Positions 7,229 to 15,262 of a DNA stretch of 48,394 bases are shown here, piece by piece; positions within the stretch are counted from its first letter, which is position 1; every line of letters begins with the position of its first letter. Position numbers and translations under genes: made by a program. This DNA comes from Lachnospiraceae bacterium (GTDB lineage Bacteria; Bacillota; Clostridia; Lachnospirales; Lachnospiraceae), in NCBI GenBank assembly GCA_017962105.1, contig JAGCVY010000096.1, forward strand, positions 1 to 48,394, written 5' to 3'. A model generated the notes under the pieces. That model was not told the origin of the DNA, made no database searches, and saw nothing but the letters and a program-made list of their open reading frames with translations.

Positions 7229-8452
7229 TTACACACGCTCTACACGAAGCAGCATCTGCTTGTCGTGGTAGGTGGCCGGATTATCCGAGCCCACGCCCAG
7301 GAAGTCCTTGCCGAAGATGTCATAGAAGTTGGTCTTCACCTTGAACTCCGGCAGGCGGCCGATGACCTTGTCGCCGTCCCAAAGAAGGGAGGAGTTGATG
7401 ACGATGGTCATGTCACCTTTCTGGTCCAGCTGGCTGCGGGTGTAATCAATCGGAATAACTGCACAACGGCCGTCAAGAAGCTCACGGATGGTCTTGTCGC
7501 TGCGGCGGATGCGGACGTTCATGCCGCCGGGGTAAGTGAGATCCCCGAAATTCCGGCCGGCGGTCTTCGTGTGGGGCACGCCGTATTTGTCGGCAACGCG
7601 CTTGTCGGAATAGCCGATCTTGATGACGCCGTTCTCGATCAGGAGAAGCTTGTCGCCCGGGATCACGCAGCCCTCGCCGTCCCAGAAACGGGTGTACCAG
7701 GATTCCTTGTCAGTGGCATCGTGCTCCAGGGTGAAGGAGTCGGCGAATACCTTCTCGCCGAGTTTGCCGGAGAGCCGGGAGTTGCCGAGGGACATTTCCT
7801 CCGCGTCGAGTTCGCTGACGAGGGAGTCGGCGAAGCCGTAGTACTGCATATCCAGGATGACGTCCTCGGGAATCTCGGCGGCGGTGTCCCATTTGCCGAG
7901 GTAGAGGTCCGCCATCTCACGGAACTTCGTGCCGTCGTCGGGCGTGCGCATATTGAACTCGAAGTCACCGTCCATAATGTTCTTGCTGTCCTTGTGCTTG
8001 AACATGATGCCGACGCCTACGGACGCGTCACTGTTGGAATAGTCGGCCCCGAGGTCATTCGTAAAGGTGTCGGTCTGGCGCGTCGTGGTGAATTTGCCGG
8101 AAAATGTGAACTGCGGGTAGTTGTCCGTCAGATACTTCATGTACTCCTCGGCAAGAGCCATCAATTCGCCTGCGGAAAATTCGGTCTCGGAGAGATCGCG
8201 GACGCGGGTGCTGCCGGCCTCGGGCGAGAACGGGTAAGGTCTTGCGCGCTCCGGATCGGCCTGCGCCTTCGCGTAGCCCTCCTCGTCACTGACCGTTCCG
8301 ATGCAGTGGAAAATGCCGACTTTGCCGTCTTCGTACACGCGGTACGAACTCTCGTCCAGATTGAGGCGCTCGAAGGCCTTCGGCTTATTTTCCTCATAAC
8401 TCATAGTGTTGACTTCACAGTGTGTGCCGTGTTTTTCTTTGATTGCTGCCAT
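7229..8452 (-). CDS. PmbA/TldE-like partner of a TldD protease
   Basis: This 407-residue protein belongs to the TldD/PmbA (U62) family, whose two subunits form a metalloprotease that trims unfolded peptides and precursors such as microcin B17. In that complex TldE/PmbA supplies structure while TldD carries the zinc site. Consistent with this, no HExxxH motif is present. Family-like parts are the central domain (TFTNDLGADYSNSDASVG), GDFEFNMRTPD, and the C-terminal NVRIRRSDKTIRELL with IVINSSLLWDGDKV. The ATG at 8452 has AGGGGGGAA well placed. The upstream TldD gene ends 13 bases before it, so they are cotranscribed. The identification rests on context and weak family resemblance. Confidence 0.75.
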   Translation of the reverse strand: MAAIKEKHGTHCEVNTMSYEENKPKAFERLNLDESSYRVYEDGKVGIFHCIGTVSDEEGYAKAQADPERARPYPFSPEAGSTRVRDLSETEFSAGELMALAEEYMKYLTDNYPQFTFSGKFTTTRQTDTFTNDLGADYSNSDASVGVGIMFKHKDSKNIMDGDFEFNMRTPDDGTKFREMADLYLGKWDTAAEIPEDVILDMQYYGFADSLVSELDAEEMSLGNSRLSGKLGEKVFADSFTLEHDATDKESWYTRFWDGEGCVIPGDKLLLIENGVIKIGYSDKRVADKYGVPHTKTAGRNFGDLTYPGGMNVRIRRSDKTIRELLDGRCAVIPIDYTRSQLDQKGDMTIVINSSLLWDGDKVIGRLPEFKVKTNFYDIFGKDFLGVGSDNPATYHDKQMLLRVERV

Positions 8453-8465
8453 AGTAATTCCCCCC

Positions 8466-9812
8466 TTAGCTTACCTGTAACTTCTTGACGCGGATGGTGG
8501 GACCGCCGGCGGAAACCCGCGCGCCCTGACCCAATTTCCCGCAATAGTACGTGTCAAACAGTTCGAAATCGGAACCGACGCGGTCGATGTCGAAGAGTGT
8601 CTGGAACACCGAGCCCGTGACCATGCGGACGCGCAGCGGCTCGCAGATCTTGCCGTCGCGGATCCGGTAGCAGATGACCGGGTTGAGGACGAAGGTCGAG
8701 TTGCCGGTGCCGTTGCTGACCATGTAGACGTAGATGCCGTCCTTCGTGTCGGCGATGATGTCGTCGAAGGAATCCGTGCCGCCTTTCATGAAGGTGTTGG
8801 TCATGCGGACCAGCGGCCGCATTCTGTAGTCCTGGGCACGGCTGTTGCCGGTAAGCTCCTCGCCGAGGACCGCTGCCGAGTTGGAATCGTGCAGGCGTCC
8901 GGTGAGCACGCCTTCTTTGATCAACCAGTTCTCGCGGGCCCTGGTGCCCTCGTCGTCATAAGGAACGTATCCGTGGTTGGGCATATCGCCGCTGTCGCAG
9001 ATGGACACAAGCTCCGAGCCGACCTTCTTGCCCATCACCCACTCGTCGCGAAGGGTCTTGTCGTTCAGCATGAAGTCCGCCTCGCTCTTGTGGCCGAAGC
9101 TCTCATGGGCGAACATTGCCGTGGTGATCGGCGAGAGAATGCAGGTGTACTCGCCGGGCTCCACATCCACCGCGTTTGCAATATAATCAACGAGACGGTC
9201 GCGCTCGGAAAGGAACTCCTGCTCGTGACCGTAGAGGTCCTCCGGCATCATTCCGAAGAAGTTCTTGCCGCCGCCCATGGGCTCGCCGTTGTTACCGAAA
9301 GACATGTATACGTTGAGGCTGCAAAGCTGGTAATCCCAGGCGACAGCACAGCCCTTGCTGGAGTAAAAACTCTTCTTCTCGTAGTCACCGCCCACCGAGA
9401 TGGACCAGGATGTCATGTCGGGATACTCCGGATCGATACACGCATCGACATAGTGGTTTAAAACGGTCAGAAAACGAGACCGCGCGATGTTCCCGAGGAA
9501 CTTTTCACCTGTGTACTGCAGACGCTCATCCACGTTGACCTCGAGAAGTTTGATCGCCGGATCCTCGTAGATGTTTTCATTCGGCGTCGCAAGTTTCGCC
9601 AGCGCGTCGAGCTCGTCCTGGATCTTTTCGAGGTCGTTGACGGACGAGGTGTACCATAATTTGCCGTCGTACACGCGCACTAACGCACCGACATTGGAGG
9701 TCGCGTTATCCCTCGTGAGCTCCCCGTTGTACATGCCCAGGTTGGTCGAATACGACTCCTGGATTCGGATATCCGAGTAAAGATTTTCCGGAAAATGATA
9801 CTGCTGTTTCAT
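8466..9812 (-). CDS. tldD: TldD-like metalloprotease
   Basis: TldD/TldE proteases cut unfolded peptides and mature some ribosomally made peptides. This 448-residue protein carries the U62 zinc motif HESFGH (H236, E237, H241) with a downstream SEAD. Other TldD-type blocks are GYVPYDDEGTRARENWLIKEG, HDSNSAAVLGEELTGNSRAQ, the Met/Thr-rich MRPLVRMTNTFM, and GGPTIRVKKLQVS at the end. The start ATG at 9812 follows GGGGGAAAG. It lies 17 bases after an XRE-type regulator gene and 13 bases before the PmbA-like gene, which suggests a three-gene operon. The natural substrate is unknown; no small peptide precursor gene was evident next to it. Confidence 0.88.
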   Translation of the reverse strand: MKQQYHFPENLYSDIRIQESYSTNLGMYNGELTRDNATSNVGALVRVYDGKLWYTSSVNDLEKIQDELDALAKLATPNENIYEDPAIKLLEVNVDERLQYTGEKFLGNIARSRFLTVLNHYVDACIDPEYPDMTSWSISVGGDYEKKSFYSSKGCAVAWDYQLCSLNVYMSFGNNGEPMGGGKNFFGMMPEDLYGHEQEFLSERDRLVDYIANAVDVEPGEYTCILSPITTAMFAHESFGHKSEADFMLNDKTLRDEWVMGKKVGSELVSICDSGDMPNHGYVPYDDEGTRARENWLIKEGVLTGRLHDSNSAAVLGEELTGNSRAQDYRMRPLVRMTNTFMKGGTDSFDDIIADTKDGIYVYMVSNGTGNSTFVLNPVICYRIRDGKICEPLRVRMVTGSVFQTLFDIDRVGSDFELFDTYYCGKLGQGARVSAGGPTIRVKKLQVS

Positions 9813-9829
9813 ACTTTCCCCCTGATTAA

Positions 9830-10732
9830 TTAATTGATTTTCCCCATTTTCGACCGGTTTACCCAGCTGTTGAACTTATTGACCGTCTGCATGGTAAACC
9901 CCTGGGGTGGGTTTACGTAGGTCTGTGTCAAGATCAAAATCCCCACGATCAAGCCGCCGAGTGCAATATTCACGCCGTATGCCTGCCCGTCTTCCCCGCT
10001 GCCTTCGACGATCTTCACCGTCTTGATCGGCGGATCGGAGTTTGGACCGATATCGGCAAGGTACGTGACCGCCTCGCGGACCTTCTCCGGCTTGACGCCG
10101 ACAGCTTTGGCGATAGTGTCCACGCTGACGTACTCATCCCCCTTGAGGGAGTAAAGGAACCCGAGGATCATCAGATTGTCGGGCTCTGCGATAAACCCGA
10201 AGAGCTCTCTCGCCGCCTTCGTGTCGCGGAACCAGGACTCGTAACCGGTCTCCCCCTCCGGCTGGCGCAGGAAGAGGAAGAAGTCCTTATTTTTCTCAAG
10301 ACCCATGTAAGTATAACACGAGTCTAACGCGATCGTACTGCCCATTCTGGCGTCGTTCTCACCGTACTTCGGGCGATCCCAGTAGGTTGTAGTGTTCTTC
10401 CAGCTCGCTATCTGGATCCCCCAAAGGAGACGATGGACCTGCTCCGCGTAATCCTTCTCCAGCTCCCGGTATTCCTTATCCCCGCACCAGATTTTGTTGA
10501 GGCAGTCGACCACCTGCTGCTCCACGGAGTCCCTGCGGCCTTCCCGCCCGTACAGATAATCAATGGAAACCTGAAAATACTCCGCGATCCTCGGCAGCAG
10601 ATCTCCCTCCGGGAAGCTGCCGTTCTCCCATTTGGACACCGCCTGCGCGCTCACTCCCAAATGATTTGCCAGCTGTTCCTGCGTAATCTTCGCTTCCTTC
10701 CGAAGCGCTTGTAATACTTCACCGAAACTCAT
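9830..10732 (-). CDS. XRE-family transcription regulator
   Basis: A 300-residue regulator. Residues 5-60 form a clear lambda-repressor type helix-turn-helix (EAKITQEQLANHLGVSAQAV, then SKWENGSFPE). The remaining ~230 residues contain a second winged-helix-like segment (YVSVDTIAKAVGVKPEKVRE) and a hydrophobic stretch (IALGGLIVGILILTQTYV) near the C-terminus that could be a core strand or a membrane segment. The ATG at 10732 is chosen for the GGAGG five bases upstream; the longer frame to 10834 starts before the likely promoter. The gene precedes tldD by 17 bases and probably controls or accompanies it. The signal sensed is unknown. Confidence 0.85.
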   Translation of the reverse strand: MSFGEVLQALRKEAKITQEQLANHLGVSAQAVSKWENGSFPEGDLLPRIAEYFQVSIDYLYGREGRRDSVEQQVVDCLNKIWCGDKEYRELEKDYAEQVHRLLWGIQIASWKNTTTYWDRPKYGENDARMGSTIALDSCYTYMGLEKNKDFFLFLRQPEGETGYESWFRDTKAARELFGFIAEPDNLMILGFLYSLKGDEYVSVDTIAKAVGVKPEKVREAVTYLADIGPNSDPPIKTVKIVEGSGEDGQAYGVNIALGGLIVGILILTQTYVNPPQGFTMQTVNKFNSWVNRSKMGKIN

Positions 10733-10799
10733 AATAACCTCCTTCTTCATATCCGGTTGCGTGAGCCCCCTGCTCTCGCCTTCCGGTTGATTTGTCTGC

Positions 10800-10808
10800 A
10801 TTGTAACA
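10800..10808 (-). promoter_or_regulatory. Extended -10 element upstream of the XRE gene
   Basis: On the minus strand TGT-TACAAT (10800-10808) is an extended -10 box about 68 bases before the ATG. No good -35 is visible at 17 bases. Confidence 0.4.
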
Positions 10809-10918
10809 CAAGTTTCGGTTGAGTGGTAGAGCAATTACAACTTACAGTTTATTTTTCAGTGGAGAAATCCCGGATTTTTCTACTTTGAGTTGTTTCAATT
10901 GGAAGAAAATCTACTGAA

Positions 10919-10974
10919 AAAAACCTCCCGATCGCCGCGGAGTCATATTTTTTGCGGTCAACCAAGAGGTTTTT
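10919..10974 (-). terminator. Probable terminator after the YitT gene
   Basis: Arms AAAAACCTC (10919-10927) and GAGGTTTTT (10966-10974) enclose a long loop with an inner CCGC/GCGG pairing. The arms themselves supply T-runs on both strands. It lies 23 bases beyond the yitT stop. Confidence 0.5.
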
Positions 10975-10997
10975 GCCACATATTTTGCGGGTTTTGG

Positions 10998-11834
10998 TCA
11001 GCGCACGATCTCATCGATGGTGGACACCGTGGTGAAGGCTCCGCCGTTCGCGGCGATGATGTCCTTGATCTTGGGAAGCTCGAAGTAGTTGATGTAGCAG
11101 ATCACGGTCTTATTTTCCCCCGAGATCAGGCCGTAGGAATTCATGATCGTGCAGGTCTTGCCAAGTCCCTCGCGGATCGCCTCGGCAAGGGCGTTGGCGT
11201 CCTTCGTGATGATGGTCACTTGCTTGATGGACTCGAAATGGTCCGTAAAATGGTTGATCACCGACGTGGCGACCACGTACACCAGAAGGCTCATCAGCGC
11301 CGCGTTCCGGTTGATCAGCAGGAATACCGCAAGGTAGACGCAGGCGTTGAAGCCGATCAGCAGGTAGGTCATGCTGAAGCTTCGGCCGGTTTTCTTCGAG
11401 ATCTTGCTGAGCACGATGTTGGCGAAGATCTCCGAGCCGTCGATACAGCCGCCGCAGCGAAGGATCAGGGAAAGGCCGGCGCCCAGGATCGCGCCTCCGA
11501 ACACCACCGCCAGGAAGTGCTCCGTATTTAACTCAAAGGGAATCTCCTCGAAAAATTCAAGGCCGACGGTGTACACCGCGGAGCCCCACAGGGCCCGCAT
11601 GCCGAAGCTTCGGCCGAGCAGGATAAAACCGAGCAGAAGGAATGGTGTGAAGATCATCGCAACGCAGGCGGAGAGGTTCCAGCCCGACAACTTGCTTGTG
11701 ATGATGGCGATGCCCGCCGTGCCGTAGTCGATGGCGTCGTTGGGAATCAGGATGCACACGACGGAAAAGCTCGCCAGAAGCGCGCCAAGCGTAATTCCCA
11801 GCCACGAAAAGAACGAACCGATCCGCTTATCCAT
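10998..11834 (-). CDS. YitT-family membrane protein (DUF161 + DUF2179)
   Basis: A 278-residue integral membrane protein of the YitT family, widespread and functionally uncharacterised in Bacillota. About five hydrophobic segments fill the first 190 residues. Family blocks are VCILIPNDAIDYGTAGIAII, ILGAGLSLILRCGGCIDGSE, and then a soluble C-terminal domain (QVTIITKDANALAEAIREGL to TTVSTIDEIVR) typical of DUF2179, a small ligand-binding-like fold. The ATG at 11834 follows AGGAGG. The gene lies 62 bases after an exported-protein gene in the same direction. Family membership is clear; the transported or sensed molecule is unknown. Confidence 0.92.
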   Translation of the reverse strand: MDKRIGSFFSWLGITLGALLASFSVVCILIPNDAIDYGTAGIAIITSKLSGWNLSACVAMIFTPFLLLGFILLGRSFGMRALWGSAVYTVGLEFFEEIPFELNTEHFLAVVFGGAILGAGLSLILRCGGCIDGSEIFANIVLSKISKKTGRSFSMTYLLIGFNACVYLAVFLLINRNAALMSLLVYVVATSVINHFTDHFESIKQVTIITKDANALAEAIREGLGKTCTIMNSYGLISGENKTVICYINYFELPKIKDIIAANGGAFTTVSTIDEIVR

Positions 11835-11896
11835 GCAGTTTTCCTCCTCTCAATCGCACTGTTCCGCGCCGACACAGTCCCGCTTTCGGCACATTC

Positions 11897-13729
11897 TCAC
11901 TCCACCGGCACAACCTCAAACTTCCCGTTCCGCAGTACCGGCCTGCCGACGATGCGGTCTGCGACCGGCACATATACGGATGCCTCCGGAGCCTGTTTCT
12001 CCGCAACGAAGATATCATCGTCATGCCAGACAAACATATGCGCGTCGTCGAGCTTCGCGATCACGGAAAATGACTTCGTCTCCACGACATACGAGTCGTT
12101 GACGCAGATTTCCCGGATCCCGTCGCCGTCCAGATCCGCAAAGATGGTGCGATAGATTCCGCCGTAGTCATCGGTCACGGAGTCCCAATACGAGTAGATG
12201 CTGTTCTGCGGCAGGTACACTACGCTCCACATCGGATAGATCATCTCGTTCGGCCATTCCTCAAGTATAACCAAAGTCTGCAGGTCTATTGCGAAGGATT
12301 CTCCTGTCGCACTCCTTCGCACCAACACCACATTTCCGACGGCCGGAGCAGTTGACTGCAGCCCGGCCCCTTCTTCGTCGTCTGTCGGCTGATTTCCCCG
12401 GATCTCATCGTAATCCGCGAGTTCCAGCCGGATCCCGGTAACTTCCTTCCGCTTGGGATCCATCATCTGTACCGCAATTTGCCCGTTCTCAAGAATGAAT
12501 CGGGCGGAGGAACGGTACCACACATCCTCTCTAAACAGGAGCCCAGACTGTCCGTCGCTGTAGATGTCATCTACGGCGAAGCGTTCATTCGCATCATCTG
12601 TCCAAACGTACCGCTTCAGTTTACGGTTCACATGATCCGAGGTTGCAGAGACGAAAAGTTCCCTCTTTCCGTCCTTGTCAAAATCCGCGAAATAAACGCT
12701 CACCACCGCGCTGTATTGATAGGCTACATCTTCTGTATGCCCGTCGTCATAACACAGTCTCAGGCCTTCCTTGTCCGTACTGAAGTAACATCCGGGATAT
12801 TCCGGCAGACGGATCGTGCGGGTTTTTCCCTCGTCACCGGCGTCCCGATCGAACCAGCAGAACGCCTCCCGTGAGTCATCCGCAAGCTCCGGTTTTGGCT
12901 GTCTCTCCGAATTCTCCGGAAACCTTTCAATAAGCACCAGATTTCCGTCCCGGATTGCAAAATCGCAGTCCTTCCACCTGACATCATACTCCGTTCCCCA
13001 TTCGGTTACGACGGCTTTTTTACAGTTAATACGGACGGCGTTAAATTCCCTCTCCCCCCATCCGTCTTCATTTTGCGGAGACAGGTATTTGTAGTCCGTA
13101 TGATTATAGAAATCATACACAAAGAAAGGATTACTCTCTCCGTCTATGTCATATTTGTCTCCTTCCGCCAGCAGTTCGGGAAACTTGTCTCCGTTCAAAT
13201 CCAAAAAATAAAACTTCCAAATGTTTTCCAAGCGATAAACTGTTTCTCCCGCCTCAACCACGCGCAGTCCTTCGCCAAACTGATATTTAATTTTCACGCC
13301 CGGGAAGCTGGATATCGTGACCTCTTCCTCATCGGGCTCTCCGTACCAGCGCACCAGAGGAAACGAAAGATCTCCGAAAACGCCGGTCCACGCGTAAGGT
13401 GCCGTATCGGTCTTCACCGTCACCTCGCATTCCGCCGCTTCCTTAAGTTCTTCCTTGGATCGGACCGAAACATCGTCCGTTACATAGGACCCATCGTCTT
13501 CTTTAAAATGGTATTCATCAAACCTCACCTTAACCGTATACGTCACGGTGTCCGCTGCCACCGGCTCCTGCCGCTTGGCTTTGCCGGACTCGCCGCCCTT
13601 AAGGCTCTTCCAGATAACAAAGCCGACGACGCACACAAGCACACCCATCAAAACACAGAGGACCGTCAGAAAAAGGCGGTTTCCTCTCTGCGATCCCCGT
13701 GCTGTCAAATTGTCTGTCTTTTGATCCAT
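11897..13729 (-). CDS. Membrane-anchored extracellular protein with DxDxDG repeats
   Basis: I do not recognise a named family. The 610-residue protein has a single N-terminal membrane anchor (about 20-40, LFLTVLCVLMGVLVCVVGFV) and a large outside part. At least three calcium-binding-like segments can be seen: DLNGDKFPEL, DFDKDGKREL and DLDGDGIREI. These recall FG-GAP/VCBS-type repeats, in which each blade carries a DxDxDG loop. The start ATG at 13729 has GGGGGAT upstream; a TTG nine codons earlier has no ribosome site. It lies 30 bases downstream of the GGDEF gene and 62 before yitT, so the three may be cotranscribed. A beta-propeller with a cell-surface role is my inference. Confidence 0.75.
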   Translation of the reverse strand: MDQKTDNLTARGSQRGNRLFLTVLCVLMGVLVCVVGFVIWKSLKGGESGKAKRQEPVAADTVTYTVKVRFDEYHFKEDDGSYVTDDVSVRSKEELKEAAECEVTVKTDTAPYAWTGVFGDLSFPLVRWYGEPDEEEVTISSFPGVKIKYQFGEGLRVVEAGETVYRLENIWKFYFLDLNGDKFPELLAEGDKYDIDGESNPFFVYDFYNHTDYKYLSPQNEDGWGEREFNAVRINCKKAVVTEWGTEYDVRWKDCDFAIRDGNLVLIERFPENSERQPKPELADDSREAFCWFDRDAGDEGKTRTIRLPEYPGCYFSTDKEGLRLCYDDGHTEDVAYQYSAVVSVYFADFDKDGKRELFVSATSDHVNRKLKRYVWTDDANERFAVDDIYSDGQSGLLFREDVWYRSSARFILENGQIAVQMMDPKRKEVTGIRLELADYDEIRGNQPTDDEEGAGLQSTAPAVGNVVLVRRSATGESFAIDLQTLVILEEWPNEMIYPMWSVVYLPQNSIYSYWDSVTDDYGGIYRTIFADLDGDGIREICVNDSYVVETKSFSVIAKLDDAHMFVWHDDDIFVAEKQAPEASVYVPVADRIVGRPVLRNGKFEVVPVE

Positions 13730-13759
13730 ACTCAGAAATATCCCCCATAGATTCAAGCC

Positions 13760-15163
13760 TTACATCGGCTTTTTGTACAATTCGTATTCCGGATGTCTTG
13801 CGTAGTATTCCTCCTTCACAACGTACATCCTGGCGTCCGCGGTCTGCATGGCCTTGATGATGTCGACGGCCTCGTCGCTGTGGCAGCCGCCAACCGCAAA
13901 ATGAGCCCGGTTCGGCCGTTCGGACTGCGACCGGAGGGTCTGCTCCATCTCGGCAAATTCCGCCGCAGTAGTCTTGACCGCAATGATCATGAACTCGTCG
14001 CCGCCGACACGGTAAATTTCGTTGTTCGGCGCGGCCAGCTCCTTGAGTGCCAAGGCAACATCCTGCAGGAGCTTGTCGCCCTCGATGTGGCCTTTAGTGT
14101 CGTTGGTGGTCTTCAGGCCGTTGACGTCGATGAAGAAGACGCCGAAGGGCTTCTCGATGATCGAGGTGCCGTAGCGGTCGTAGCTGATGCGGTTGTTCAT
14201 GGCGTTACGGTTGAAGACGCCGGTGAGAAGGTCGGTGGAGCTCATGATCTTCATTTTCCGGATATTGAGCTCGTTGGCGATCTCCGCGGAGAGCAGGAAC
14301 GCCATCAGGTTCAGCGTCTCGCGGATCATCATGGTCTTGTTGACGTCGAAATTGACGACCCAGATGTAGCCGAGGGTCTCCTCGCCGGAACGGAGAGGGA
14401 AGATGACGAGCCGCTCCACGTTGGCGGTCTTCAGGGCGGCCACCCCGGCGGGCGTGATCTGCTCGGCGCGGTCCATGTCCTTCTGCCCCGTGATGACGCA
14501 GCAGTTGCTGTTGTTGATGAGGGACGGCCACGTCTCGACGATGCTGAAGAAATCGTCGGTCAGGTACTCCGACATCGGCTTCATCTCAGGGGATTTTACG
14601 TAGGCTTCACTTAAGAGCGAGCATTGTTTCTTCGGAAAATCCGTCAGCAGAATCCGGCAGCTCTTTGCGCCGCAATACTCGCGGATGTCCTCCACAACGG
14701 AGTCCATGGCCTTCTGAAAATCCGTCGTCTCCCGGAGCTTGAGGCACATCTTCAAAACGTTCGAGGCGGTCTCTGAGGAGATGTCGGTCATCTTGTCGAC
14801 ATCCGCGTTTTGGTTCATCTCGTAGGAGAACAGAAGAAGCCCGCGGTCCGGGTCCTCCGACACCAACGGCATCATGTACACTTCCATCCAGGCGTTGAAA
14901 ACGTCCGTGTCAAAATACGTGTGGATCGGTTTGTTGGAGCGTACGCAGCTTTCGGCCAGCGCCTCAAAATTCGCGGTCTTCGGGATGTAGCGCGTGTACG
15001 GCACCCCGGTCTCGAAGTCCTCGATATTCTTAGCCACCGAGCGCTTGTAAGCGTCGTTGGCGTCCACAAGAATGTACCTCCTGCTGTCGTCCTCCTCCGT
15101 GAGGTTCACGGCGATGACACAGGCAAGGCGCCCGAAATTGTCAACGAAATCCTTGTAACTCAT
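13760..15163 (-). CDS. Diguanylate cyclase (GGDEF) with N-terminal sensory region
   Basis: A 467-residue predicted c-di-GMP synthase. A PAS-like N-terminal part (ITRYILVDANDAYKR-type region, about 15-110) and a GAF-like middle (about 160-300) precede a complete GGDEF domain (about 310-450). The cyclase domain starts at SSTDLLTGVFNRNAM and carries the active-site motif YRVGGDEFMII. The RxxD product-inhibition site normally five residues before GGDEF is absent (the sequence there is NNEIYR), so feedback control of that type is not expected. The ATG at 15163 follows GGGAG; the 16 extra upstream residues lack a ribosome site. It lies 99 bases after an EAL gene in the same direction. No membrane segment is seen. 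Confidence 0.88.
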   Translation of the reverse strand: MSYKDFVDNFGRLACVIAVNLTEEDDSRRYILVDANDAYKRSVAKNIEDFETGVPYTRYIPKTANFEALAESCVRSNKPIHTYFDTDVFNAWMEVYMMPLVSEDPDRGLLLFSYEMNQNADVDKMTDISSETASNVLKMCLKLRETTDFQKAMDSVVEDIREYCGAKSCRILLTDFPKKQCSLLSEAYVKSPEMKPMSEYLTDDFFSIVETWPSLINNSNCCVITGQKDMDRAEQITPAGVAALKTANVERLVIFPLRSGEETLGYIWVVNFDVNKTMMIRETLNLMAFLLSAEIANELNIRKMKIMSSTDLLTGVFNRNAMNNRISYDRYGTSIIEKPFGVFFIDVNGLKTTNDTKGHIEGDKLLQDVALALKELAAPNNEIYRVGGDEFMIIAVKTTAAEFAEMEQTLRSQSERPNRAHFAVGGCHSDEAVDIIKAMQTADARMYVVKEEYYARHPEYELYKKPM

Positions 15164-15262
15164 ACCCTTTTCTCCCAAACAGCTGGTTGTCGCACCAGCC
15201 TGTAAACCCAACTCTTTACACTACCCCGATTTTTTTCAACACGAACCCTTTATCGGAAAATG